Shown here in pieces: positions 1 through 12,300 of a DNA stretch of 64,000 bases. The notes under the pieces were generated by a model that saw nothing but the letters and a program-made list of their open reading frames with translations, was not told where the DNA came from and did no database searches. The translations under genes were made by a program, and so were the position numbers. Origin of the DNA: Ursus arctos (taxonomy: Eukaryota; Chordata; Mammalia; Carnivora; Ursidae); NCBI RefSeq assembly GCF_023065955.2, contig NW_026622919.1, forward strand, positions 4,972,501 to 5,036,500. Reading direction: 5' to 3'. Position 1 is the first letter of the stretch. Every line of letters begins with the position of its first letter.

Positions 1-107
1 CTCCGCTATGAGCCTGCTTCTTCCTCTCCCACTCCCCCTGCTTGTGTTCCCTCTCTTGCTAGCTGTCTCTATCTCTGTTGAATAAATAAATAAAATCTTT
101 TAAAAAA
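1..107 (+). mobile_element. CAN-SINE, 3' part
   Basis: Begins inside the body (tatgagcctgcttcttcctc), continues through the CT-rich region and ends in (AAATA)n AAAATCTT. The 5' end lies outside the window. Confidence 0.9.
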
Positions 108-819
108 AGTAAAAAATAATATTAAATTCTTGTGATGTTGCACCATTCTGTAAATAGACTCAAATCCATTGACTTGTATGCTTAAGTGTGCAAACTAGAT
201 AGTATATAAATTATATCTCAATCAGGCTGTTTAAAAGAAGTTAGGGGTGGGCCTGGTACAGAAAATAGAGAAGGCAGGACATATAAAGGGGCGTTGAATG
301 CCACTTACTCACCGTCCCTAACAAGCTGACCTCTTTCCATTTAATCCAGCATTCCCCTAAGACACCAAGAGTCTCTTCCAACGGAGAGGATGTTTTCAAC
401 AATTCTAATCCTGGAGTGGTTCCAAGGCACACTCACTCTAGAAACACTGTCGTGTGTCTGTGGAAAAAGATGCATTGTCTAGGAGACATCCTTCCAGCTT
501 AGCTGATTCTAGCCTAACATGGTCTTTGAACTATTTTACAGTTCTGTAAATTGTAGGGGGTTGATAGCCGTGCAAATTCTGTCCTGTCTGTCCTCCTTGT
601 GGAAAAACCAGTTTTGCCCCCGCTTGCAATTCATTCTTAGCAATCCTTACTCAACATTAATCTGCACCTCTGCACCTTCTCTTTTGAATCAGTTATTACA
701 TCTGCCGGGTTCTCTCGTGAGTAGAAAAAGACCCTTAACACATTTTCATGTCTCATATCCATATGAGGGTCGTGATCTTACCTTTACCGAAAATGATCTT
801 TAATTTTTTAAATTTTTTT

Positions 820-1006
820 AAAAGATTTTATTTATTTATTTGACAGAGAGAGAGAGAGAGCGCACAAGCAGGGGGAGCAGCAGGCAGAGGGAGAAGCAGG
901 CTCCCCACTGAGCAGGGAGCCTGACGCGGGGCTGGATCCCAGGACCCTGGGATCGTGACCTGAGCCGAAGGCAGACACCTAACAGACTGAGCCACTGAGG
1001 CGCCCT
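820..1006 (-). mobile_element. CAN-SINE
   Basis: Full element read on the - strand from GGGCGCC (about 1006) to AAAATCTTTT. Confidence 0.9.
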
Positions 1007-3259
1007 GAAAATAATCTTTCAACAACTTTATCTGCATTAAGGTCTCATGCATCCTGTTGGCTAAAGTCAAAAGCTTTAAAAAGGAGAGGAAAGTGGGCCT
1101 TATTGAACGTGAAACAGTGGTGATGGTTGGAAACCCATTTGGAAAGTCTGTTTCCACGGGAACACCTGTTTCTCAGGATCTCACGTGGTGCGCAGGCTGG
1201 TGCTGCAGCAGCCTTGACTGGTCCCTGAGAACCAGGAAGCTAGAATTCTGGATTATCCCGCCCCCTTCCCGCCCCACCCTACCCCCTCTACAGGCTTTCC
1301 AGAGCTCCAAGTTCAACCCAGCCCTGAGGTGGTGAGCAGCCCAGACTGTGTCCTGTAGCTCAGTTTGCACCCAGGAGCCCACCTAGATCTCCACGCTCTG
1401 GAAGTCAGAGAGCACACTGACCCCGAGAGCCTTCTCCCAGGCAGGGGGCGAGAAGAAAGAGACACTCGCTGCCGAGGAACCAGTGCTGAGGGTAAGAAAA
1501 TGCCTTCCCCCGGCGTACTTTATTTGCCTAGCATTGCGAGTAGGCATCAGGGTGTCGGGTAATTGTTCATGGCAAGTGCACAAGGGAACTCGGGTCACTT
1601 AAGGGTCATTTAAGGCAGAGAGTTACAATCTGAACCGGGTCTATTCAGACAATATTTATAGAATCATGGTGTGAGCACTTACAGGTCAGGTGTGTTCAGA
1701 GACAGAGAGAGACTAAATTAGTACTGAGAGGGACTTTAATCCTGGCTCCCAGCCCGTCCCCTGGAATAGTGCCCTGAGTCACGGTGTGTGGTACGGGGCA
1801 AAGGAAGCCCGTCGTGCCTCTGTATTACTCCCAGCTGCTCAGAGGCGTGTCTTACCTTTTCCATCCTGCGTGGGGAAGGGCAGTTTAAGCATTTATTGGT
1901 GCGTGTCCTGGGTGAAGGCCAAGGACGTTGGGTACAGCATGGGAAGCGGTGCATTCCTCTGAATAGACCCTGTCGTGTGTGAGCAATGAACCCAGGTCCC
2001 GCGCCCTTCGGGGCTTATGATTCCAAAGCTGCATCTTTCCCATTTCAACTGCTGGGAGACACCTGTGTGGGTCAATATCCTGCAAGCAATATTTAAACAA
2101 TGAACAACCCGCAGTCCTTTATGGAGGGCTGCTTCTCTGAATTTTCTCAGTTTTCTACAGTCAGACTCGGTCTTACCCCTCTGAGTTGTACATTTCCCTC
2201 AGTATCACGCCTTTTAGCCTTCATGTCAAAGCAGAGTCAACGATGTCTCAGACATGTTGCTACACAGTCTGGGGGTCACTTCGATGGCTCTCCAAGCTGA
2301 CGGCTCGCTCTGTGATCCAGGGCAAGGGGCCTGCTCGCAAAGGCAATTTTGCCAACGGTAAAATGGGTTGACAACACCACCCAGCGTCTCGAGTAGCTGT
2401 GAGGGCATTACTGCACGTGGACGGCCCCCGGCGCCTGGCTCAGAGCCCTCCGTCTGCACCCAGGCTGCTCAGGGCTGGCACGGTCATGACAGCAGAGGAG
2501 AAGCAGCCAAGGTTGAGCCGACTGGCTGTAAACCAGTCCTCCGCTTGGCCACACGGAAAATCACCTGGGGAACTAAAAAAAAAAAAAAAAAGCCTGCTGG
2601 CAAAATAGCCACCCCCAGAGATTCTGGCTTCGTTGGTTTCAATGCAGTCGGGGCACTGGCGTGTAGGAGAGCTTCCCAAGTGATTCTAACGTGCACCCAG
2701 GATTGAGAGCTATGACTCTGGAACACTTTGGAAATGAGATTGTTCTCGTAGCTCTAGTCTCCGGTGGCACAATGTTCTTTGAGGGAAGATGGCTAGAAGG
2801 ATCTCCAAACTAAACAGATTCCCTGTACTTCTCTTGTAAAGGTCATGTTGCGCACGGAGGCCGTGCAAGGATCTTCCAGCCCATGCAGCTGCCTGCCCGG
2901 GGTCCCCAAGGGTTTGGAACCTGATAACAGTCAGGTTCCCTATAACGCGTGCACGTTCCTCATACAGCTCTACATGCAGAAATTGGCTTCCCAGACAAAG
3001 AAAAGGAAAGTAAACTTGTTTGAACAAAAGGAGTTTCTCTTCCTTCAAGCCACGCCAGCCTATAAGCCTTCGCAAAGCAGGGAAGGCAGCTCCTCCTTTC
3101 CCTGGCAGACTGATGGGCTCAGTGTTTACCAGAGTGGCTCACTCGTAAGACAGGAGGCGTGTGCTCCCTGGCCAGGAGACCTCAGCGCTCAAACCACCTG
3201 CAGTCCACATGAAAGCTCCAGGATATGCAGAACCTTCTTGCAGCGCCTGACCCACCACC

Positions 3260-3390
3260 ATGAGGACCTGCCCACCTAGACTCGGTCATCTGGACCAGGC
3301 CGCCCAATGGCTCTTGCTTTTGGCCGTGTTAGCCTTGTTCCTCTTCATGCTGCCCTCCTTTATGACGGAGCCCAAAACAAAACCTTCCAG
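3260..3390 (+). CDS. ST6GALNAC1: ST6GALNAC1 coding exon 1 (cytosolic tail and signal anchor)
   Basis: Encodes residues 1-43 and two bases of codon 44. It begins [13 protein letters not shown], is followed by a hydrophobic anchor, and ends ...KTKPSR. The donor is CCAG|GTAAGG. Phase 2. The ORF is too short and too interrupted in genomic DNA to stand out alone; it was found by matching the anchor sequence. Confidence 0.92.
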
Positions 3391-6300
3391 GTAAGGTTCT
3401 GACCCTTTCCAAGTCCCTTATAATTTATTGGAGGCACGTTAAAAGACTCTTGCCCAGGGAAGCCCGGGGAGCTCTGAGGCACTGGTGTGTCCACACGGGG
3501 TGTCAGGAATCAGGAATGTTGTCAAGAACCCCTGGCAAGGAAGATCCAAGGGGCACCTAGGGGATACACAGGTGGCGGGAGTGGGAAAACCAGGGTGTTC
3601 GGATGCCTGGGGCCATGTGGAGGGGAAACGTGGGCAGGAGCTGGCGAACAATAGGTCTGGGTCTCCAGAAGGCACAGACAGGAGACAACTTCCCCTCCGG
3701 CGGCTTTGGGGATAGTTCTCAAGTGCCATTCGCTGTGTCCTAAAGCAAAAGATTTACCCTGTAGATGCCATTCACTTCCAAATCACACTCTCCCTGAGGA
3801 GCTGGTCAGAAAACGGGAGACCGCTCACTTAGCTTACATCTGGGCCCCAAGTTCATCCTTCAAAAGGACCTTGTAGACCAGTTTTCTTATAAAATCAACA
3901 CATCTCCAGCAGCAGAAGATCCCTTTCTTTCCAGACTCAAATTTTTTTTGAATGACTTTATTTCACTGTTCTTAAAATTTTAAAGGAATACATGCTCTCA
4001 TAACGTTTAGAAAAATCCAAGCGGGGGCGCCTGGGCGGCTCAGTCGGTTGCGTCTGCCTTTGGCTCAGGTCCTGAGGTCCTGGGATCGATTCCTGCATTG
4101 GGCTCCCTGCTCAGCAGGGAGCCTGCTTCTCCCTCTCCCTCTGCCTGCTGCTCTCCCTGCTTGTACTCGCTCTCTCTGTGTCAAATAAATAAATAAAATC
4201 TTAAAAAAAAATCCAAGCAAAAAGTGAGGGTCTCTCCATCACACCCCCTTGTCTACCCACACTTAAGGGGTGACCACACTCGATTCGTTGGTGTCCACAT
4301 AATTATTACATAATTGTAAGCAACACTTCTATTCTAAATGCCTTTGTACATTAATTCCAATGGTTATGAGTATACGGAGACACAGAGAGCTGACGTGAAC
4401 TGCCCAAGATCACCCCGCTTGGAAGTCACGGGGCCAGGATTCAAACCCTGGTATTTTGCTTCCCTAGCCTGTGCTTTTTACCTTATGCTACACAAGCCCT
4501 TACGACAGATGGATAAATGGATAGGTAGGTAGCTAGGTGGATCATAGGCGGATAGACAGGTATCCCGCTATACACATTGTTCCACGGGCTGGCTTTTTAA
4601 ATCGACCCTATGCCTAGACCGTCTTCCGTGTTGACACGTACAGATCTACTCCCATCTTACTCACGGTGCGGGGCACGGATATGAGTTTACTTAATCAGTC
4701 TCTATTGGTTGACCCTTGGGTTGCCCCTATCAGGTTGCCACTGACTCTTCACACACTTACGTAGGTATTGCTGGAGGTAGATTTCTAGAAATGGAATTGC
4801 CAAGGCAATGGATACGCTCACAGCAAATGTCAACAGATGTCGTGAGATCAGCCTCTGAGAAGGCTAGAGCAACGGGTGTGCGTGCTCGCCGAGGAGCTAG
4901 GCCTTCAAAAGGAAACGAAAGTCTTCTCCGTGGCTGACCTTGATCCTTGCCACCCCTCCCTCCACCTTCTCCACCTCCCCCACCCTTCCTGCCCCACCCA
5001 TCAAGCCTTGGCTGTTCGCTCTGACCTGGTGTGTGGGGGAAAGAGCTCAGAACCAAGAGGACACCTGAGCTCTAAAATGGATGAGACTGAATTTGGGGGG
5101 TTAAGGGTTTTTTTTTAAACTTTTCCGTAATTTTTTTTTTTAGACTGAGTTTTAATTATGAAAGGTGACTATAAAGTTATTGAACCGCCCAAGGCATTAG
5201 AGATGAGGAAGAAGGTCACACACCGGGACTGCTCTGTAGACTGTCTCTGTAACTAAACTGCAGACCCAGTCCCGGAGAGCGAGCACCCTGAGAGCAGGGG
5301 TCCCTGGAGGGACGGACGTGTGTCCGCTGAAAGCTTCAGTGAGAAGATGGGTCTCGGGTCTCCGAGGCAGGTAGGGCTCGGATAAGGCGTGTGGGGAGAA
5401 TAGTAGACACAAAGAGGCCGACCTGCCTCAGTGTCCTCTTGGCTGAGCCGAGGACGAACACTTCTCGCAGAAACGGGGGGCTCGCTCTAGGGAGCAGAGG
5501 AAGGGCATTTCAGGAAGGGTGGGGTGGAGAGCGGACCCCAAGAGGCTTATAGGCAGGGAGGTGACCTCACGAAAGTGGTATTGGGCAATGGCTAGTATGT
5601 CCGAAGGGGACAGGATAGATTGAAAGGAGGAGTGAGTCACCACTTTGGCCTGACCCGTAGTGGCAACCAAGGGACGGACTGATAATCCTGCCGCGCAGGG
5701 AGGGACAGAGGCTGACAAGTGCCCTCGCAGGTGGCTTTAGCCTTTGAAACATAAGGTGAAGAGGACGTGGGGCGGAAGGGTAGGAAGAAGTGGAACATCA
5801 GGAGACATTTTGATGAAGGAGAGGGGTGGGAGGGAGAGACAAGTGTGCAGTTAGAGATGGGGGGCGGTGGGCAGGGGGAGGCAGGCCGGGGCACCTCTCC
5901 CCACAGGGCCGCCTGGACAAAGGAAAATCAGATGAGAGGGATGTAAAATGCCAACCCAGACGAGGTGTCAGCGGCTTCTGAAGGGCACTGCTACCGAGGT
6001 GTTTGCACGTCTATGTCACGTGATTGTCATGTCGGAGCTGGAGATTTCCCAAAACCCTAAACCACGTTCGGGAGCTTTCTGTGCGTTATTTCTGATTTTC
6101 ACAACTATCGCCCGAGATGAGCATTTTTATTCTTTTACAAAAATGAAGGACATGAGGCTCAGAATGTTCACCCAGGGGCGTCTGGCTGGCTCGGTAGGGG
6201 GAGCGCGCGACTCCTGATCTCAGGGCTGTGAGTTCGAGCCCCAGGCTGGGTGTGGAGAAGACTTAAAAAAATACAATCTTAAAGGAAAAAAAAAAAAGTT

Positions 6301-9300
6301 AAGCCTAATTCCACCCAGCCAGAAAGTGGCAAAACGGAGATTTGAACCCAGGGGATTTGGGCTCCAAAGTCCACGCTTCTCCACTCCCTCGGATGCGTTG
6401 AGTCTCAAGAGATTCGAAGTCGAACGGAGCAGACAAGGAGACAGAACCAGAGAGGGCGCGCGATATGAGTAGTCGTGACAAATCACCACAGTTACGGGAC
6501 AAGCGCTACGGGAGCAAATTGAGAAGAGTCATTTGGACCCCAGGGGCAGGGCAGGGAGAACATCCGGGACACAATGGCGTTTCTAAGGCGCCTGAAGGCT
6601 GTGTGAGGCTTCAGCACGCAGGAACACCGCACACAAAGGAAGCAGAAGCAGTGGGAGCAACGGTGTAGACGTGGGAGCAACGGTGTAGACGCGGGAACGG
6701 CAGGTGTGTGCAGGTTCGAGAGGCTGATGGCTAACATACCTGATGCTGATCGGGGGCTGGGCAAGCCGGCACCGGTCTCCAAAACCCCTGATTAGCGATC
6801 ACATATCAAGGCTTTGGGGTATTAACGACGCCCTCTTTCCCAGGTAAGAGAGGTTAGGCAAATTGTCCAAGGTCATCCCGTCACTTAAGTTCAAACCCAG
6901 GCCAGCTCGCTCTGGAGTCCACACTCGCAGCCAGGATCCGGGCTGGCGTCCCTCCCCCCCACCCCACCCTGCCACTCCCTCACCCCCCCCACCCCCTCCA
7001 GCCCGCCTTCCTCTATCACACCCATCGTAACCCGTTGTCATGAACCCAAAGTTCGTTTTTTCCTGCCAGACAATGAATTTCCTGTGGGTAGGGACTGTCT
7101 TATTTGTCTCTTTCCTCAGTAATCTGAACAGGTCCTGGACTCCGGGCAGGCCTCATGCGGTGTTTTTTAAATGTTTATTGACGAAGGAGTAAATGCATGG
7201 CCCTCAGTACCAACCGTTTAAACTTTATTCTATGGCGATGGAAGACTTTAGCGTCCAGGAAGGAACTTGAGGACACTTGTGCGTTGTGCAGCCAACTCTG
7301 TTACCAGATTGTAGGCTAGGCAGTGGGGGGCAGGTGGCTGAGGCGGGGAGGCTGGGTGAGAGGCTGTTGCGATGGTTTAGGGTAGGAGCCCTGGGCAGGG
7401 GTGCTCTTGAGGAAGGACGTTAGGGAGAAAGGACTGAGAATAAGTCGGATCGGCTGGATTTGGCAAGAAATAGGACAGGATCGTATGATTTCAAACCGAG
7501 GGTATTGGACTACCTCTCATATCTTCTTCGTTTGGTCCCAGTCTCTAGGGGCCTCCCGGATATGTAGCTAGGACTGAGACCATGTCTCTGGTCTGGAATG
7601 AATTTGCCTTCAAAGACTCTATGCCTTGTGTTGGCTTTAGAGCTGATGGGTAAGAGCGAGCTGTAAAATTCGGGCTGTGGATTTTCTTTTTCTTTTTTTT
7701 AATCTGATTTTATTTTCGTCTAAGAGATATAACTTTATTTTCTATACCCTGGACCCCCATTTACTGAGCATCAGGGAAACCTAATCTCAGCCTTTCTTGC
7801 TCCTCTGCCCCCTTTGCCAGGATGGCGTCAGGGGCTCCCGGACTCCTGATGCGGTGCCAGGCCCAGGTGGGGGCCGCCGATTCTTAGCCATCGTGTTGCC
7901 CTCGAGACATCCATTGTCTCTGCCTCTTGGCTCTTTCAGGTCTACCTGCTTAGGGGTGAGAATCTTCGGACCTGTGTTCCTGGGATCAGTGTGCTGTCAT
8001 TTCCTCTTGGGGTCTTATTAAACTAGGAACACTGCAAGGAAGTGGGGTGCAGGAGCCCTCCGACCTTGGGACCCACAGATCCCTTTCTCCTCTCCCTTGT
8101 CCTCTCCCTCCTCCTCACCCAGAGGAAGCTTTTTAGGGCGGGGACAATGGCGGGAGGAAACGGAGAAATCCTTCTCCGAGACATTGTATCTATTTCACCA
8201 AATCTTCTCTCTGATTTAGGGCTTAGGTTTGGGGGGAAAGCCAGAGGTCCTATAAGACTTCCTTTACTTTCCAGCTCTTATTGGCCACATGTGTCCATGG
8301 AGGCAATGAACATGGGGCTCTTAACAGCTGCAGGTGGGTGAGTAGTGGGCACCAATGGGAAAGGGAGAAAATACGAGGAAAACAGTTAAACAACGTTCCA
8401 ACATAGTAAACCACTCCGTTGGTAAGTCTAACAGGCATCGGAAGGGGATCTGGACGTGCACACCAGCAGATTCTTTGAGGGGCTACAATCACGGGCTGAT
8501 ACCCTTTTCTGCTTAAATTCCTTTTCTGCTTTTTTGGGAATGAGCACGCATTGCTTTTATAAAAGGAAGAATAATTCAGCAAAGTTCGTTTCTGAAGAAA
8601 GATTCAGGAACCAAAGACCCCTTTAGGCACCACCTCCCCAGGGAAGTGCCCCCCCCAGTAGAACCCCGTCCCTAGGTTGTATCTGCAGCCTCTCCCGCAC
8701 GCACGACTAATAGCATCGGACCGCTAACACTTTATAGCCGCTGTTTATGTTCACATCTGTTCCCGTGTTCGAGCCGGAGCTCCGTAAGATCAGTGACCAT
8801 AGCTCTCCCGTCGTTAATCCTTAACAGATAGTTCTAAATGCCTGGCATCTGAGCACCACTCAGTATCTGTGGACTAAACGTTGCATTGTGTTTTCAAATT
8901 TTCATAGAAGTTTTGATCAGATGTCTCATTCAGTTTTCGTGTTTTTCCCTTTATTTATTTATTATTTTTTTTATTAAGCTGACATGCAAATATTCCAGTC
9001 AAATAGTACTGCAAATTTTACACCAACATAGAGCAATCCTGGGGCGCCCGGTGGCTCAGGTGGTTAAGCGACTGCCTTCGGCTCAGGTCATGATCCTGGA
9101 GCCCCAGGATGCAGTCCCGCATGGGCTCCCTGCTCAGCAGGGAGTCTGCTTCTCCCTCTGACCCTCCCCCACCTCATGCTTTCTCTAAATAAATAAATAA
9201 AATCTTAAAAAAAAAAACCAAAAATGAAAACAAAAGACATAGATCGGTCCTCATGACTTCTCCCTATTCTAGAATCCTGATTCCCAAAGCACCTACTTTA

Positions 9301-12300
9301 AACCTACTTCAGTTCTGTCTGCTCTTTCTTTCGGTATTTGCTACCCTATTTCTAAGTCACATGCCTACCTGCCACTTCTCGACTTCTCAATAAGTGGTTT
9401 AGTGCTATAAATGAAATACCACTTATCCACGGGCCTTGACGCCTGTTGCCCTTTTAGGCTTTCATCTCTGAACACGTGAACCCAAAGGGGAGCGGATGGG
9501 GACTCTGATGGTCACTGCGTGTCATCCATGTTAGCACCTGACCCATTTGTATAAAACGGTATTTTTCCAAGTGCCTTTTATAAACTGGCTTGTGAAGTCC
9601 TCACGACAGTATTGTGAGACTGATATTAAGATTTCCATCTGGGGGGCGCCTGGGTGGCACAGCGGTTAAGCGTCTGCCTTCGGCTCAGGGCGTGATCCCG
9701 GCATTGTGGGATCGAGCCCCACATCAGGCTCTTCCGCTATGAGCCTGCTTCTTTCTCTCCCACGCCCCCTGCTTGTGTTCCCTCTCTCGCTGGCTGTCTC
9801 TCTGTCTGTCAAAAAAATAAAATCTTAAAAAAAAAAAAAGATTCCCATCTGGGGGAGGGGGGCAGGCCACTTAGTCAGTTAAGCATCTACCTTTGGCTCA
9901 GGTCATGATTCCTGGGTCCTGGGATCAAGCCCCATGTGGGGCTCCCTGCTCAGCGGGGAGACTGCTTCTCCCTCTGCCTGCTGCTCCCCCTGCTTGTGCT
10001 CTCTCTCTCTCTCAATCTGTCAAATAAATAAAATCTTAAAAAAAAAAAAAAGATTCCCATCTAATGGTTGAGAAAACAGGGGCTCTAAGCATTCTGTGAC
10101 TTCCCCGAGGTCTGGCTGGTTAGTGGTGGGACTGGAACTCAAGCAGGTGCTTTCCTGCCCCAGTGTGCGCCCCCGCCTGTTTGCCAAGGGCCAAGAATTT
10201 AGTTTTCTGTCAGACTCAAGTGCAACACGCGAGGATAGCCAGAGCTCCTGAGGTGGGGTCTTGGGTAGGCGCCCGCCACAGCACGTTGGACAGCTGCCCT
10301 CACGCCACCTCGCAGGACACGGGCAGCATGCTCTGAGAGCGCTGCCCTGCGCCACCAGGAAGCCTGATCCTGAAGTTACTGAATGCCACCACGCTTGTGG
10401 GTTTGGCAATTTCTCAGGGAGCTCCTCCCACCCCAACCGTGGGCAGGGGTAGCTGCCCACTGGACTCCCTTGCTCTTCTCCTTCCTCTCTTGGACAGAGG
10501 GATGGGGAAGGGAGGAATGTTATTTTCCCCCAAGGTCACTATCTCAAAGATGCCAGGATAAAAACGCCAGCGGAACTCGGGCTAACCCCTGAGACAAAGT
10601 TTACTCGCAGGTGTGATTATCCCCAGAAGAGCTAATCGACGTAGCACACCCAGGTGATGAAAACTGACTTTGCTTTGAACAACCTTGGTTCGGGGAGAGT
10701 TTCCCAGCCACCGGGCACGCGGTCTCATCTTGTACCCGGGGTTCTGGACCTATAGATACCTCCCATTGTTTGGTTTAAAACATTTTCCTCCCCGGTTACC
10801 TTGGTCCCACCCACCACCACCCTTGTTCAAGGTCTTCCCCGCTCTCCTTAGCTCTCAAGACGTGCACCTGTGGGTCTGGGGAGAGCTGTGGGTTGATGTC
10901 TGTATTTGTGTATCTCAGGGAGGGAGAACGTCCAATTTTAAACCAGCTTCCCATCTCCCAGGCCACAGTTAGATGAAGGGGATCTCAGAGAATGCTCTGG
11001 GCCCCTCTGTTGGGGGAGAGCTTTGGAAATTGCATCCAGCTATTCGGGACCAGGAAAAGTGGCTTGGGTGTGTTTCCTCTTCTGTTCCCAGTTTATATTG
11101 TCCCCCATTAGGATTTAATTGGCCAGAAACTAAACAAATAAGAGAATTGGCTTTGATCTGAAAAAAGAACACTTGGGATAACAACAGAATACAGATTTCT
11201 GTATTTTTTTTCCCCAGTCTACAAAGAGAATTAAGGCTAATTAAGGCACAGTACAGCTTTTAGTGATCGAAGCAACTCGTGGACACATCTAGCGTTTCAA
11301 AGCAAAGTTCTAAAATGTAAATCATGTGAAAAGTTTCGGGATTTCCTGGGGAAAACATACTGCGAAGTTAAGGGCGGGGGAGGGGGGCAGAATGACTGGT
11401 TTCCATTTCAGATAAGACCAGAGCCGTTAAAGAGCTATGTGGACACCAAGGGAGTTTCGGCAGCTCCGGGCTGGGGTAGCCACAGTGTAGGGGTACTGGC
11501 GGTGAGAGCCAACCCGTCATGGAGGGTCCTCAGCAGGAGGTGAGGAAAGGCAGTGCTGGGGAGCCTGGAGTTTGTTCCCCTTTCAAGGAGAGGCAGAACG
11601 GAAGCCAAGGTGTGGGAACCAGACGCGTAACCCCGAAGAGGCAAGCGTGCTCCAGATAAAATGAGCGAGCAATCAGCAAAGCTGATGGTGGGGACTAGGG
11701 GGAGGGGGTCCGGGTCGTGAGGACGTGAGTAGAGGCACGTGTGTGACCAGTCACTCATCACGGGGCAGGCACACCTAGCCTAGAGCCTCTTCTAGTGTCT
11801 GTTCCATTGAATGGCAGAGCCCTGAATTATTTAGGAAATCAAAGGTTTTGGGGTTTTTTTAAATTGAAGAATAACTGATACACGATATTGGGTATCAGTT
11901 TCAGGTGTGCAACACGATGATTCGATATTTATATACATAATGAAATGCTCACCATCGGGCGAGTTTTCCTTTGTCACCATATGAAGTTGTTACAATCTTA
12001 TCACTATATTCTCTAGGCCCGTACTTTACATCCCCATGTCTAATGTATTGTATTACTGCAAGATTGTCTTTCTTAATCCCTTTTACCTATTTCGTCCATC
12101 TCCCCCCCACCTCCCCTCTGGCAACCACCACTCTACTCTCTGTATCTATGAGTCTGTTTCTGGTTTGTTTCATTTGTTCATTTGTTTCTGTGATTCTACG
12201 TATCAGTGAACTCATACGGTATTTGTCTTTGTCTTACTTCACTTAGCCTAATACCCTCTGTGTCCATCCATGTTGCTGCAAATGTCAAGACCTCATTCTT

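Larger units (their letters stand above)
1..3259 (+). other. 5' flank of ST6GALNAC1
   Basis: Contains two CAN-SINEs (listed), an A15 run near 2576-2590 and otherwise unique-looking sequence. The promoter and any 5' non-coding exon of ST6GALNAC1 should lie in or left of this stretch. No CpG island is visible directly upstream of 3260. Confidence 0.6.

Noticed and set aside
9041..9120. tRNA-Lys-like sequences
   Set aside because: tRNA-derived heads of CAN-SINEs with A-tails and target duplications, not functional tRNA genes.
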